Of a stretch of DNA of 64,000 nucleotides, positions 46,247-55,118 are shown in pieces; the first letter of the stretch is position 1, and every line of letters begins with the position of its first letter. This DNA comes from JBCCFK01 sp965262315 (GTDB taxonomy: Bacteria; Actinomycetota; Acidimicrobiia; Acidimicrobiales; UBA8592). The stretch lies in the NCBI GenBank assembly GCA_965262315.1, contig CBDHFJ010000032.1, positions 1-64,000 of the forward strand. The letters are read 5' to 3'. The notes beneath the pieces are model-generated. The model had not been told where the DNA came from, did no database searches, and saw only the letters and a list, made by a program, of their open reading frames with translations. A program made the position numbers and the translations under genes.

Positions 46247-47133
46247 CCCGACACCTTCTGGAGATCGACGATCTCACCCCCGACGAGCTGGCGCAGGTGC
46301 TCGACCTCGCCGCAGCCGAACATCCGCCGCAGGTCCTCGCGGGCAAGGGCATGGCGCTCGTCTTCGAGAAGCCGTCGGCGCGAACCCGCAACTCGATGGA
46401 GATGGCGGTCGTGCAGCTCGGTGGCCATCCCACGACCATCCGGCCCGACGAGGTCGGCCTCGACGTGCGCGAGAGCACCGAGGATGTCGCCCGCACCCTG
46501 GCCTGCTATCACGCGGCCATCGGTGCCCGCGTCTTCGAGCACGACAAGGTCGAGCGCATGGCGGCATCGGTCGACGTGCCGGTCGTCAACATGCTGAGCG
46601 ACGCGGCCCACCCCCTCCAGGCGCTGGCCGACCTGCTCACGATCAAGCAGGAGTTCGGCACGACCGAGGGCGTTCGTGTCGCCTACATCGGCGACGCCAA
46701 CAACGTCGCACGGTCGCTCGCCATCGGTTGCGGCATGGCCGGCTCGGAGTTCGTGATCGCAGCCCCGGCCGGCTACCAGTTCTCCGAGAGCGACCTCGAC
46801 CGCATCCGCACCACCGGACTCGAGCCCGAGACCACCGATGACCCACTCGTGGCAGCTACTGGCGCCGACGTGGTGTACACCGACGTCTGGACGTCGATGG
46901 GCCAGGAAGAGGAGAAGCAGCAGCGCCTCGACGCCTTCGCCGGCTACACGATCGACGGCCCGATGATGGCCACGACCGCGTCGGCCGGAATCTTCCTGCA
47001 CTGCCTTCCCGCACATCCGGGCGAAGAGTGCACCCGCGAGGTCCTCGACGGCGCGTCCAGCCGGATCTGGCAGCAGGCCGAGAACCGCATGCACGCAGCT
47101 CGGGGTCTGCTGGCCTTCGTCCTGGGAGCCTGA
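46243..47133 (+). CDS. argF: Ornithine carbamoyltransferase
   Basis: Transfers carbamoyl phosphate (from CarAB) to ornithine, forming citrulline. The 296-residue protein has FEKPSARTRNSMEMAVVQLGGHPTTI (carbamoyl-phosphate site), DVPVVNMLSDAAHPLQALADLLT, the ornithine loop TDVWTSMGQEEEKQQR, and HCLPAHPGEECTREVLDG with the catalytic HCLPA. The more common FxxxSTRTR reads FEKPSARTR, as in several actinobacteria. One nt separates it from argR. Confidence 0.96.
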   Translation: MTRHLLEIDDLTPDELAQVLDLAAAEHPPQVLAGKGMALVFEKPSARTRNSMEMAVVQLGGHPTTIRPDEVGLDVRESTEDVARTLACYHAAIGARVFEHDKVERMAASVDVPVVNMLSDAAHPLQALADLLTIKQEFGTTEGVRVAYIGDANNVARSLAIGCGMAGSEFVIAAPAGYQFSESDLDRIRTTGLEPETTDDPLVAATGADVVYTDVWTSMGQEEEKQQRLDAFAGYTIDGPMMATTASAGIFLHCLPAHPGEECTREVLDGASSRIWQQAENRMHAARGLLAFVLGA

Positions 47134-47134
47134 G

Positions 47135-47608
47135 GTGTCGACGAAGCGCCAGCGGCAGCATGTGATCGGTCAGCTCCTGGCCGACCATCCCGTGGCGTCG
47201 CAGGGCCGGCTGGTCGAGTTGCTGGAGGCCGAGGGCATCGAGGCCACGCAGGGCACGGTGTCACGCGACCTCGACGAGCTCGGGGCTGTGAAGGTCCGGG
47301 TGGCCGGTGGCGAGACGGTCTACGCCGTCCCCGAGCTGCCCACCGAGACCCACCTGCCACAGGACCACCTGCGTCGGGTGCTGGGGGAGTGGGTGGTCGA
47401 GGTCGGCCACTCGGGGAACATCGTGATGATGCGCACGCCGCCGGGTTCGGCCCACGTCGTGGCATCCGCACTGGACCGCACCGGATTGAGCCATGTGCTG
47501 GGTACGGTCGCCGGCGACGACACGATCATGGTCGTCGCCGCCGAGGGAACGCCGGGCGAAGCCCTGGCGAGCGAGCTCAGTGAGCTCGCAGGATTGGAGC
47601 AGTTGTGA
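47135..47608 (+). CDS. argR: Arginine repressor
   Basis: Arginine-sensing regulator of the operon. The 157-residue protein has an N-terminal winged helix (RQHVIGQLLADHPVASQGRLVELL; TQGTVSRDLDELGAVKV), then the hexamerisation/arginine-binding domain with VGHSGNIVMMRTPPGSAHVVASALDR and GTVAGDDTIMVV (Asp-Asp binds arginine). The GTG start is used, with TGAGG just before. Its likely operator is the ARG-box-like repeat at the argC promoter. Confidence 0.96.
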   Translation: MSTKRQRQHVIGQLLADHPVASQGRLVELLEAEGIEATQGTVSRDLDELGAVKVRVAGGETVYAVPELPTETHLPQDHLRRVLGEWVVEVGHSGNIVMMRTPPGSAHVVASALDRTGLSHVLGTVAGDDTIMVVAAEGTPGEALASELSELAGLEQL

Positions 47609-47629
47609 AGAGTCTGCTTGGAGGCAGTC

Positions 47630-47637
<8 letters not shown>
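47605..47637 (+). CDS. Very short bridging ORF between argR and argG (10 codons)
   Basis: GTG in the GTGA of the argR stop, TGA 8 nt inside argG. Too short to weigh alone; noted because it repeats the pattern. Confidence 0.2.
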
Positions 47638-48883
<1,246 letters not shown>

Positions 48884-48885
48884 GG

Positions 48886-49014
48886 GTGGAAACCACCGTG
48901 GGGCTGCGGGCGAGCAACCGATTCGGGGCGCGCACCCGGGCTGAGCGCGTGCGGGCAGTGACGGAACAGCCGGCGACGTGGGGCTCGGACGTGGCGTCGA
49001 AGGAGGCAGCATGA
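48886..49014 (+). CDS. Bridging mini-ORF between argG and argH (42 codons)
   Basis: GTG two nt after the argG stop; TGA in the ATGA of the argH start. The peptide (VETTVGLRASNRFGARTRAE onward) is Arg- and Ala-rich and not recognised. It fills the whole 127-nt spacer without a stop, and GAAGGAGG near its end serves argH. Confidence 0.35.
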   Translation: METTVGLRASNRFGARTRAERVRAVTEQPATWGSDVASKEAA

Positions 49015-50495
49015 CGACAGGAGCACCCGACGAGCCGGCGAAAGAACGGGGAGCACCCGACGAGCCGGCGAAAGAAGCGGGAGCACCCGACGAGCCGGCG
49101 CATGATGCAGCCAACACGCTCTGGCACGGGCGGTTCGCCGGCGGGCCCACGGAGGCGCTGCAGGCGCTGAACGACTCGCTGCCGTTCGACCAGCGCATGT
49201 TCCGCGAGGACATCGCCGGATCGCGGGCGCACGTGCGCATGCTCGGCGAGGTCGGGCTCCTCGAGGCGGACGAGGTCGACGCCATCATCGCCGCCCTCGA
49301 CCAGGTCGAGACCGAGATCGCCGAGGGCACGATGGTCTTCGCCGTCACCGACGAGGACATCCACACCGCTGTGGAGCGTCGGGTCACCGAGCTCGCGCCG
49401 GCGGGGGCCAAGATGCACACCGGGCGCAGCCGCAACGACCAGGTCGCCACCGACCTCCGCCTCTGGACCCGTGCCGCCATCGACGAGATCGTCGAGCTGG
49501 TGCTGGGCTTCCAGACGACGCTGCTCGACCATGCCGAGGCCGTGGGCGACGCGTACCTCCCGGGGTACACCCACCTCCAGCAGGCGCAGCCCGTGGCCTT
49601 GAGCCACCACCTGTTGGCACATGGCTGGGCGCTCAGCCGCGACCTCGACCGCCTGGTCGACGCCAGGGAACGAGTGAACGTGTCCGCCCTCGGTGCCGGC
49701 GCCATGGCCGGGTCGTCGCTGCCGCTCGATCCCACCCGGACAGCAGCCGAGTTGGGTTTCCAGGCGGTGTTCGACAACAGCCTCGATGCTGTCAGCGATC
49801 GAGACTTCGTGGCCGAGACCCTGTTCGCCCTGTCGCTGCTCGGCGTCCACCTGAGCCGCATCGGCGAGGAGCTGATCCTGTGGGCCTCGACCGAGTTCGG
49901 GTTCGTCACCCTCGACGACGGGTTCTCCACCGGGTCGTCGATGATGCCGCAGAAGAAGAATCCCGACATCGCCGAGCTCGCCCGGGGCAAGGCCGGTCGC
50001 CTGATCGGGCATCTCACCGGGTTCCTCACCACGCTCAAGGGCCTCCCGCTCACCTACAACAAGGACATGCAGGAGGACAAGGAGCCGTTGTTCGATGCCG
50101 TGGACACGGTGCGGCTGACGCTGCTGGCCCTCGACGGGATGGTGTCGACCATCACCTGGCGGACCGATCGCATGGCCGAGCAGGCATCGAGCCCGTACGC
50201 CGCTGCCACCGATCTGGCGGAGTGGTTGGTCAGCACGGGCATGCCGTTCCGGGACGCCCACGCGGTCGTCGGGGAGAAGGTCCGACTGGCGTTGGAGGGG
50301 CAGGGCTCGCTTGCCGAGTTGGTGGCCGCCGACGACCGTCTGGGCCCCGATGCTGCCGCGCTGCTCGAGCCCGGGGTGAGCTTCACCCGTCGGACCACCC
50401 ACGGCGGTGGGAGCCCTGCCGCGGTGGCTTCACAGCTCGATCGGTTCCGCCAACGACTGAGCACCGACCGGCATCGACAGGAGGCAGGCCGGTGA
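49011..50495 (+). CDS. argH: Argininosuccinate lyase
   Basis: Cleaves argininosuccinate to arginine and fumarate. The 494-residue protein opens with about 30 residues of a Gly-Ala-Pro-Asp-Glu-Pro-Ala-Lys repeat (three copies of GAPDEPAK/H, a likely disordered tail). Then come LWHGRFAGGPTEALQALNDSLPFDQRM, VERRVTELAPAGAKMHTGRSRNDQVATD, TYLQQAQPV-like YTHLQQAQPVALSHH, and the fumarase signature GSSMMPQKKNPDIAELARGKAG with the catalytic Ser. The internal 33-bp DNA repeat in the tail may vary in copy number. It overlaps the next gene by GTGA. Confidence 0.96.
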   Translation: MTTGAPDEPAKERGAPDEPAKEAGAPDEPAHDAANTLWHGRFAGGPTEALQALNDSLPFDQRMFREDIAGSRAHVRMLGEVGLLEADEVDAIIAALDQVETEIAEGTMVFAVTDEDIHTAVERRVTELAPAGAKMHTGRSRNDQVATDLRLWTRAAIDEIVELVLGFQTTLLDHAEAVGDAYLPGYTHLQQAQPVALSHHLLAHGWALSRDLDRLVDARERVNVSALGAGAMAGSSLPLDPTRTAAELGFQAVFDNSLDAVSDRDFVAETLFALSLLGVHLSRIGEELILWASTEFGFVTLDDGFSTGSSMMPQKKNPDIAELARGKAGRLIGHLTGFLTTLKGLPLTYNKDMQEDKEPLFDAVDTVRLTLLALDGMVSTITWRTDRMAEQASSPYAAATDLAEWLVSTGMPFRDAHAVVGEKVRLALEGQGSLAELVAADDRLGPDAAALLEPGVSFTRRTTHGGGSPAAVASQLDRFRQRLSTDRHRQEAGR

Positions 50496-50878
50496 CCTAC
50501 ACCCACGCCGTCCGAGTCCGGTACGTCGACTGCGACATGCAGGGCGTCGTCTACAACGCGCACTATCTCACCTTCGTCGACGACGGCTTCGACTGTTGGA
50601 TGCGAGAGTTGGAGCCGGCCTTCGAGGACGTCTACGGCTGGGAAGTGATGCTGAAGAAGGCCGAGATCCTGTGGGACGGCCCAGCGCACTTCGGCGAGAC
50701 CGTCGACATCGCGTGCGCCGTCACCCGGTGGGGGAACACCAGTTTCGACACCACGTTCACCGGGACCGTCGGCGATCGTGCGGTGTTCACCTCCACCGTG
50801 ACCTACGTGGTCGTCGACCACGGCGAACACCGCCCGATGCCCATCCCCGACGAGTTGCGGGCACACCTGGACACGTGA
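50492..50878 (+). CDS. Acyl-CoA thioesterase (YbgC/FadM-like, 4HBT family)
   Basis: Predicted hot-dog-fold thioesterase. The 128-residue protein has VRVRYVDCDMQGVVYNAHYLTFVDDGF, where the Asp after Val-Arg-Tyr-Val is the family's catalytic residue, then the central strands WDGPAHFGETVDIACAV and a PIPDELRAHL ending. GTG overlap with argH (GTGA) places it in the arginine transcript, although no functional link is known. Confidence 0.85.
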   Translation: MTYTHAVRVRYVDCDMQGVVYNAHYLTFVDDGFDCWMRELEPAFEDVYGWEVMLKKAEILWDGPAHFGETVDIACAVTRWGNTSFDTTFTGTVGDRAVFTSTVTYVVVDHGEHRPMPIPDELRAHLDT

Positions 50879-51462
50879 GCCGTCGGCTCCGTCGCTCCTT
50901 CTTCGATCGTGACCCGCTGGCGGTCGCGCCCCAGTTGCTGGGGAAGGTTCTGGTTGCGGGGGAGCGGTCTGGGCGGATCGTCGAGGTCGAGGCCTATCGT
51001 GGCAGCGACGACCCGGGGAGCCACGGGTACCGCGGGGTGACCCCACGCACCGAGGTGATGTTCGGCCCCGCGGGCCACCTCTACGTGTACTTCTCCTACG
51101 GCATGCACTGGTGTGCCAACGTGGTCTGCGGCCCGCCAGGCGTGTGCGGCGCGGTGCTGATCCGGGCCCTCCAGCCACTCACCGGGCTCGACGCCATGTA
51201 CCAGGCACGGTCGAAGGCGAGGCGTGAGCGGGATCTCTGCAGCGGCCCCGCGAAGCTGTGCCAGGCGCTGGGCGTGGACGGGGACCACGACGGTCTGGAC
51301 CTCAGCCGCGCCGAACTCGGTGTGGAGCTGCGCGACGACGCCCACCCGGTCGCTGGCACTGCCACCAGCGTCCGGATCGGTCTGTCGCCCGGGAAGGGCG
51401 AGGACCTGCCCTGGCGCTTCTACGTGCCTGGCGACCCGAACGTCTCCGCGTCGCCACGCTGA
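50875..51462 (+). CDS. DNA-3-methyladenine glycosylase (AAG/MPG family)
   Basis: Base-excision repair enzyme removing alkylated purines. The 195-residue protein has RSFFDRDPLAVAPQLLGKVLV, the catalytic Glu in GRIVEVEAYRGSDDPGSHGYRG, and the hallmark MFGPAGHLYVYFSYGMHWCANVVCG. SGPAKLCQALGVDGDHDGLDL follows. The GTG start overlaps the thioesterase by GTGA, while the reading frame also continues upstream without homology. Confidence 0.93.
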   Translation: MSRRLRRSFFDRDPLAVAPQLLGKVLVAGERSGRIVEVEAYRGSDDPGSHGYRGVTPRTEVMFGPAGHLYVYFSYGMHWCANVVCGPPGVCGAVLIRALQPLTGLDAMYQARSKARRERDLCSGPAKLCQALGVDGDHDGLDLSRAELGVELRDDAHPVAGTATSVRIGLSPGKGEDLPWRFYVPGDPNVSASPR

Positions 51463-51640
51463 GACTCCCTGCCACTCGATGGCCGCCCGCAGGGTGACCC
51501 TCGGGTCATGGGGCCCTCCTGATGCGGCAGGCTCGTGGGTACACGTCCCTCGAAGGGGGCCGTTCGGGCCGGTCGCCCCGCCTCATCTGCCACCGTAGGG
51601 GTCAACACGACGTGGTCGACGTCGATCGGGAGTGCGCACG

Positions 51641-51730
51641 CACAAGACAGACGAGATGTGGATCCCGGAGGCTGCAAGTTGGTCGCCTCGCCTCCGGGGG
51701 AGTCAGTGGCGAAACCGGCGTTTGTGTCAT
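51641..51730 (+). ncRNA. Conserved structured 5' leader of protease gene 1
   Basis: Core 51661-51725: GATCCCGGAGGC, loop with TGCAAGTTGGTC, GCCTC, CCGGGGGAGTC, then GGCGAAACC and CGGCGTTTGT. The same core stands before the second protease (53507-53570) with a single T fewer. Possible pairings are CCCGG with CCGGG, AGGC with GCCT, and an outer ACAA with TTGT. It lies 28 nt upstream of the ATG with GGAGGG between. I do not recognise it as any known riboswitch class. Confidence 0.6.
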
Positions 51731-51753
51731 CGAGACCATGGAGGGTCTTCCTG

Positions 51754-53220
51754 ATGCGCACCGCCACACTCGACCGTCACGATCCGTTCGGCATCACCTG
51801 GATGCGACCGGTCGGCGTCCTCGTCAGCGTCGCCATGCTGATGGCCACCGCCGTGTTCGCCGCTGTCGGCCCGGCGGGAACCAGCGGCGCCTCGCCGGGG
51901 CTGCTCTCGCCCTCGATGGTCGAGATGCTCGACAACGACAGCTACAGCAGCCCGATCTCGCTGTCGGAGCTCCGCAGCGACGTCTACAACGGGAGCGTCG
52001 GGACGTTCGGCGACGGCACCGGCATCGACGTGGCCCTCATCGACACCGGCGTTGCGCCCGTCTCGGGCCTCGACGGCGACAAGGTCGTCCACGGCCCGGA
52101 CCTGTCGATGGAGGGCACGTCTCCCGAGGTCGCCTTCCTGGACACCTACGGGCACGGCACCCACATGGCCGGCATCATCGCCGGCGACCGCGCTGGGCAC
52201 GAGGGCATCGCCCCCGGCGCCCGAATCGTGAGCGTGAAGGTGGCGGGTCACGACGGCCTCACGACCGTCCCGCAGGTGGTGGCCGCCATCGATTGGGTCA
52301 TCGACCATCGCAGCAGCGACGGCCTCAACATCCGGGTGCTCAACCTCTCCCTCGGCCAGGAGGGTGTGAAGACCCACGTGGGCGACGTCCTGTCGGCTGC
52401 GGTCGAGCGGGCCTGGGACGCTGGCATCTTCGTGGTCGTCGCCGGTGGCAACGACGGCAACAACCAGCCGCATCTGGACTCGCCTGCCATCAGCCCCCAC
52501 ATCATGGCCGTCGGCGCCGTGGACTCGACCGGCGGCGATGACGATGATGATGACGACGACGAGCGTGACGAGCGTGACGTTCCCGGCTGGTCGGCTCGCG
52601 GCAACGGTGCCCGCAACCCCGACCTGGTCGCCCCCGGACGGTCCATCGCCTCCTACCGGGTTCCCGGCTCCACCGTCGACGTGAGCGTGCCCGGCGCTCG
52701 AGTCGGTGACGATCTCTTCCGCGGCTCGGGCACCTCACAGTCAGCCGCGGTGACCAGCGGTCTCGGCGCCGCCCTCCTCAGCAGCCATCCGGGTCTCACC
52801 CCCGACGAGATGAAGGCCACGCTCCGCAACGGCACGTTCAGGCTGGACGACGTCAGCCGCACCCGTCAGGGGAGGGGTCACGTCGACGCCAACCGGGTCC
52901 ACAGCCGCGGCCCTGTCCCTGCGGCGCCGTCGAAGGCCCCCTCGGCCACCCAGAACAAGAAGGTCGTGACCCCATCCGGTATGACCTGGTCGGGTGGCAC
53001 CTGGAGTGGCATGACCTGGTCGGGTGGCACCTGGAGTGGCATGACCTGGTCGGGTGGCACCTGGAGCGGTGCGACCTGGAGTGGCATGACCTGGTCCGGC
53101 GCCACCTGGAGTGGCATGACCTGGTCGGGTGGCACCTGGAGCGGTGCGACCTGGTCGGGTGCCACCTGGTCCGGCGCCACCTGGAGTGGCATGACCTGGT
53201 CCGGCAACGGCTGGGGCTGA
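51754..53220 (+). CDS. Secreted S8 (subtilisin-like) serine protease with TWSG repeats, copy 1
   Basis: Predicted secreted protease. The 488-residue protein has a signal segment (about residues 18-40; MRPVGVLVSVAMLMATAVFA). The catalytic triad is Asp97 (VALIDTGV), His137 (GHGTHMAGI) and Ser328 (GSGTSQSAA), with oxyanion Asn in VVVAGGNDGNN. An insertion near residue 263 contains eight consecutive Asp. Residues 410-484 are 15 copies of the pentapeptide x-T-W-S-G (x is Met, Gly or Ala), ending NGWG. Such tails may anchor the protein at the surface or be modified; this is inference. GGAGGG precedes the ATG. Confidence 0.88.
   Translation: MRTATLDRHDPFGITWMRPVGVLVSVAMLMATAVFAAVGPAGTSGASPGLLSPSMVEMLDNDSYSSPISLSELRSDVYNGSVGTFGDGTGIDVALIDTGVAPVSGLDGDKVVHGPDLSMEGTSPEVAFLDTYGHGTHMAGIIAGDRAGHEGIAPGARIVSVKVAGHDGLTTVPQVVAAIDWVIDHRSSDGLNIRVLNLSLGQEGVKTHVGDVLSAAVERAWDAGIFVVVAGGNDGNNQPHLDSPAISPHIMAVGAVDSTGGDDDDDDDDERDERDVPGWSARGNGARNPDLVAPGRSIASYRVPGSTVDVSVPGARVGDDLFRGSGTSQSAAVTSGLGAALLSSHPGLTPDEMKATLRNGTFRLDDVSRTRQGRGHVDANRVHSRGPVPAAPSKAPSATQNKKVVTPSGMTWSGGTWSGMTWSGGTWSGMTWSGGTWSGATWSGMTWSGATWSGMTWSGGTWSGATWSGATWSGATWSGMTWSGNGWG
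52981..53205 (+). repeat. 15 x 15-bp tandem repeat encoding TWSG pentapeptides
   Basis: Fifteen units of 15 bp, variable in the first codon (ATG, GGT/GGC, GCG/GCC) and in synonymous positions (TCG-GGT, AGT-GGC, TCC-GGC), followed by AAC GGC TGG GGC and the stop. Synonymous variation shows the array is not freshly expanded everywhere. Confidence 0.9.
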
Positions 53221-53260
53221 GCGCCAGCCCGGCAAACCCTCGCCCCGACGCACACCGATC

Positions 53261-53294
53261 GGTGCCCCACCCGGCCGTACGAGGGTGGGGCACC
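53261..53294 (+). terminator. Strong hairpin after protease gene 1
   Basis: Perfect 12-bp stem GGTGCCCCACCC / GGGTGGGGCACC with a 10-nt loop, 40 bp after the stop codon. The following TTCGCGTT is only weakly T-rich, so termination is likely but not certain. Confidence 0.6.
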
Positions 53295-53485
53295 TTCGCG
53301 TTCGGACCCCGGCTCGGGGTCTCGGCGGCAGCCTCCGATTCGGGAGCTCCGGGCAGCCCGCGCCACTCGAGGTCCGACAGCTCTGGGTGAGACCACCCGC
53401 CGTGGGTCGTCCGGCCTCGCCCCATCGGTTCATTGGTCGCCGGCCCGTTCAACTCCACTGGCCGGCAACCGATCGAGAACCCAGA

Positions 53486-53570
53486 CACAAGTACAGACGA
53501 GACGTCGATCCCGGAGGCTGCAAGTTGGTCGCCTCGCCCCGGGGGAGTCAGTGGCGAAACCGGCGTTTGT
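53486..53570 (+). ncRNA. Conserved structured 5' leader of protease gene 2
   Basis: Second copy of the leader element (core 53507-53570). Identical to the first over 64 positions apart from one missing T. The flanks (ACAAG, ACAGACGAGA) are also shared with small gaps. It lies 26 nt before the protease ATG, again with GGGAGGG between. The missing base puts the two copies in different frames relative to their genes, so it is not conserved as protein. Confidence 0.6.
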
Positions 53571-53596
53571 ATCGAGGACCTGGGAGGGTCTGACCG

Positions 53597-55045
53597 ATGC
53601 ACACCGAGGCCGACCGACACACACCGTCCGGGGTCACCTGGATTCGCCCGCTGGGCGCGATGTTCGCCGTCGTGGCGCTGATCGCCACGCTCATGATCTC
53701 CGCGCCATCCGCTGGCACCGTCGATGCGCCGGTGGGCGAGGTCACCACCGCCAGCAACATGGTCGAGATGCTCGACGAGTCCAGCAGTGGCGGACCGATC
53801 GGGCTCGCCGAGCTGCGGTCGGACGTGCTGGGCGACGCCGCCTGGTGGCACGGGGGCCACGGCATCGACGTCGCGGTGATCGACACCGGCGTCTCGCCGG
53901 TTGACGGGCTCGACGGCGACAACGTCCTCCACGGCCCCGATCTGTCGATGGAGGCCACCTCCCCGGAGGTCGCCTTCCTGGACACCTACGGGCACGGCAC
54001 CCACATGGCGGGGATCATCGCCGGCACCAGGCCTGGCCACGAGGGCATCGCTCCCGGCGCTCGCATCGTGAGCGTCAAGGTCGCCGGCCACGACGGCAAG
54101 ACGACGGTGCCGCAGGTGGTCGCTGCGATCGACTGGGTCATCGATCACCGCAACAGCGACGGTCTCAACATCCGGGTCCTGAACCTCTCGCTCGGCCGGT
54201 CCGGCGTCCGCACCCACAAGAACGACGTGCTCTCCGCCGCTGTCGAGCGGGCGTGGGAGGCCGGGATCTTCGTCGTGGTCGCAGCCGGCAACGGCGGCAA
54301 GAAGCAGAATCATCTCGACTCGCCCGCCATCGACCCGATGATCATGGCGGTCGGTGCCGTCGACTCCGGCTCCGAGGACCGGCGGTGGGGCCGTCGCGGC
54401 CGAAGCGTGCCGGGCTGGTCGGCACAAGGCAACCGCAAGCGCCAGCCCGACGTGGTGGCGCCGGGTCGCTCGATCGCCTCGTACCGGGTCGTGGGCTCGA
54501 CCGTCGACCAGGACGCACCTCGGGCTCGGGTGGGCGAGGACCTCTTCCGTGGCTCGGGAACCTCGCAATCGGCCGCTGTGGTCAGCGGGCTCGCTGCGGT
54601 GCTCCTCAGCGAGTATCCCGACATGAACCCCGAGGAGGTTCGCAAGGCGATCCGCCGAGGGACCTTCCGCCTCGATTTCGAGTCGCGGCACCGCCAGGGC
54701 CGGGGTCACGTGGACGGCGAGGAGACCATCGACGACGGCCCCGTCTTCACCCCGACGCGCCGACTGGTCCCGGCCACGACCGGCAGACTGCAGGCCCCCA
54801 CCGGGCCCACCTGGTCCGGCGGCACCTGGTCGGACGCGAGCTGGTCGGGCGCCACGTGGAGTGGCATGACCTGGTCGGGTGGGACGTGGTCCGGGGCCAC
54901 CTGGAGCGGCGTCACCTGGTCGGGCGCCACGTGGAGTGGCATGACCTGGTCGGGTGGGACGTGGTCGGGCGCCACCTGGTCCGGGGCCACCTGGTCCGGC
55001 GCCACGTGGAGTGGGCTGACCTGGTCGGGGGACGGCTGGGCCTGA
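53597..55045 (+). CDS. Secreted S8 (subtilisin-like) serine protease with TWSG repeats, copy 2
   Basis: Paralogue of the preceding gene. The 482-residue protein has a signal segment (WIRPLGAMFAVVALIATLMIS), triad Asp96, His136 (GHGTHMAGI) and Ser323 (GSGTSQSAA), and VVVAAGNGGKK at the oxyanion site. The insertion that is poly-Asp in copy 1 is here basic (GSEDRRWGRRGRSVPGW). The tail again has 15 pentapeptides, some diverged (GTWSD, ASWSG), ending DGWA. The catalytic domains are clearly duplicated, while the signal peptides differ. A 51-bp gap separates the start from the end of the conserved leader flanks. Confidence 0.88.
   Translation: MHTEADRHTPSGVTWIRPLGAMFAVVALIATLMISAPSAGTVDAPVGEVTTASNMVEMLDESSSGGPIGLAELRSDVLGDAAWWHGGHGIDVAVIDTGVSPVDGLDGDNVLHGPDLSMEATSPEVAFLDTYGHGTHMAGIIAGTRPGHEGIAPGARIVSVKVAGHDGKTTVPQVVAAIDWVIDHRNSDGLNIRVLNLSLGRSGVRTHKNDVLSAAVERAWEAGIFVVVAAGNGGKKQNHLDSPAIDPMIMAVGAVDSGSEDRRWGRRGRSVPGWSAQGNRKRQPDVVAPGRSIASYRVVGSTVDQDAPRARVGEDLFRGSGTSQSAAVVSGLAAVLLSEYPDMNPEEVRKAIRRGTFRLDFESRHRQGRGHVDGEETIDDGPVFTPTRRLVPATTGRLQAPTGPTWSGGTWSDASWSGATWSGMTWSGGTWSGATWSGVTWSGATWSGMTWSGGTWSGATWSGATWSGATWSGLTWSGDGWA
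54806..55030 (+). repeat. 15 x 15-bp tandem repeat encoding TWSG pentapeptides, copy 2
   Basis: Same number and length of units as in protease 1, with first-position residues Pro, Gly, Ala, Met, Val and Leu and two degenerate units near the start. Confidence 0.88.
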
Positions 55046-55118
55046 TCGGGTCTGGGTCGATCCGCTCGGCGGCAGCGGGAAGCCTCCAACCCGGGTCCGT
55101 GCTGCCGATTGGCACGCC

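Noticed and set aside
51641..51730. c-di-GMP-I, ydaO (c-di-AMP), cobalamin or guanidine riboswitch
   Set aside because: None of the signature blocks I know for these classes is present in order, and the leader is too short for ydaO. Kept as an unclassified element instead.
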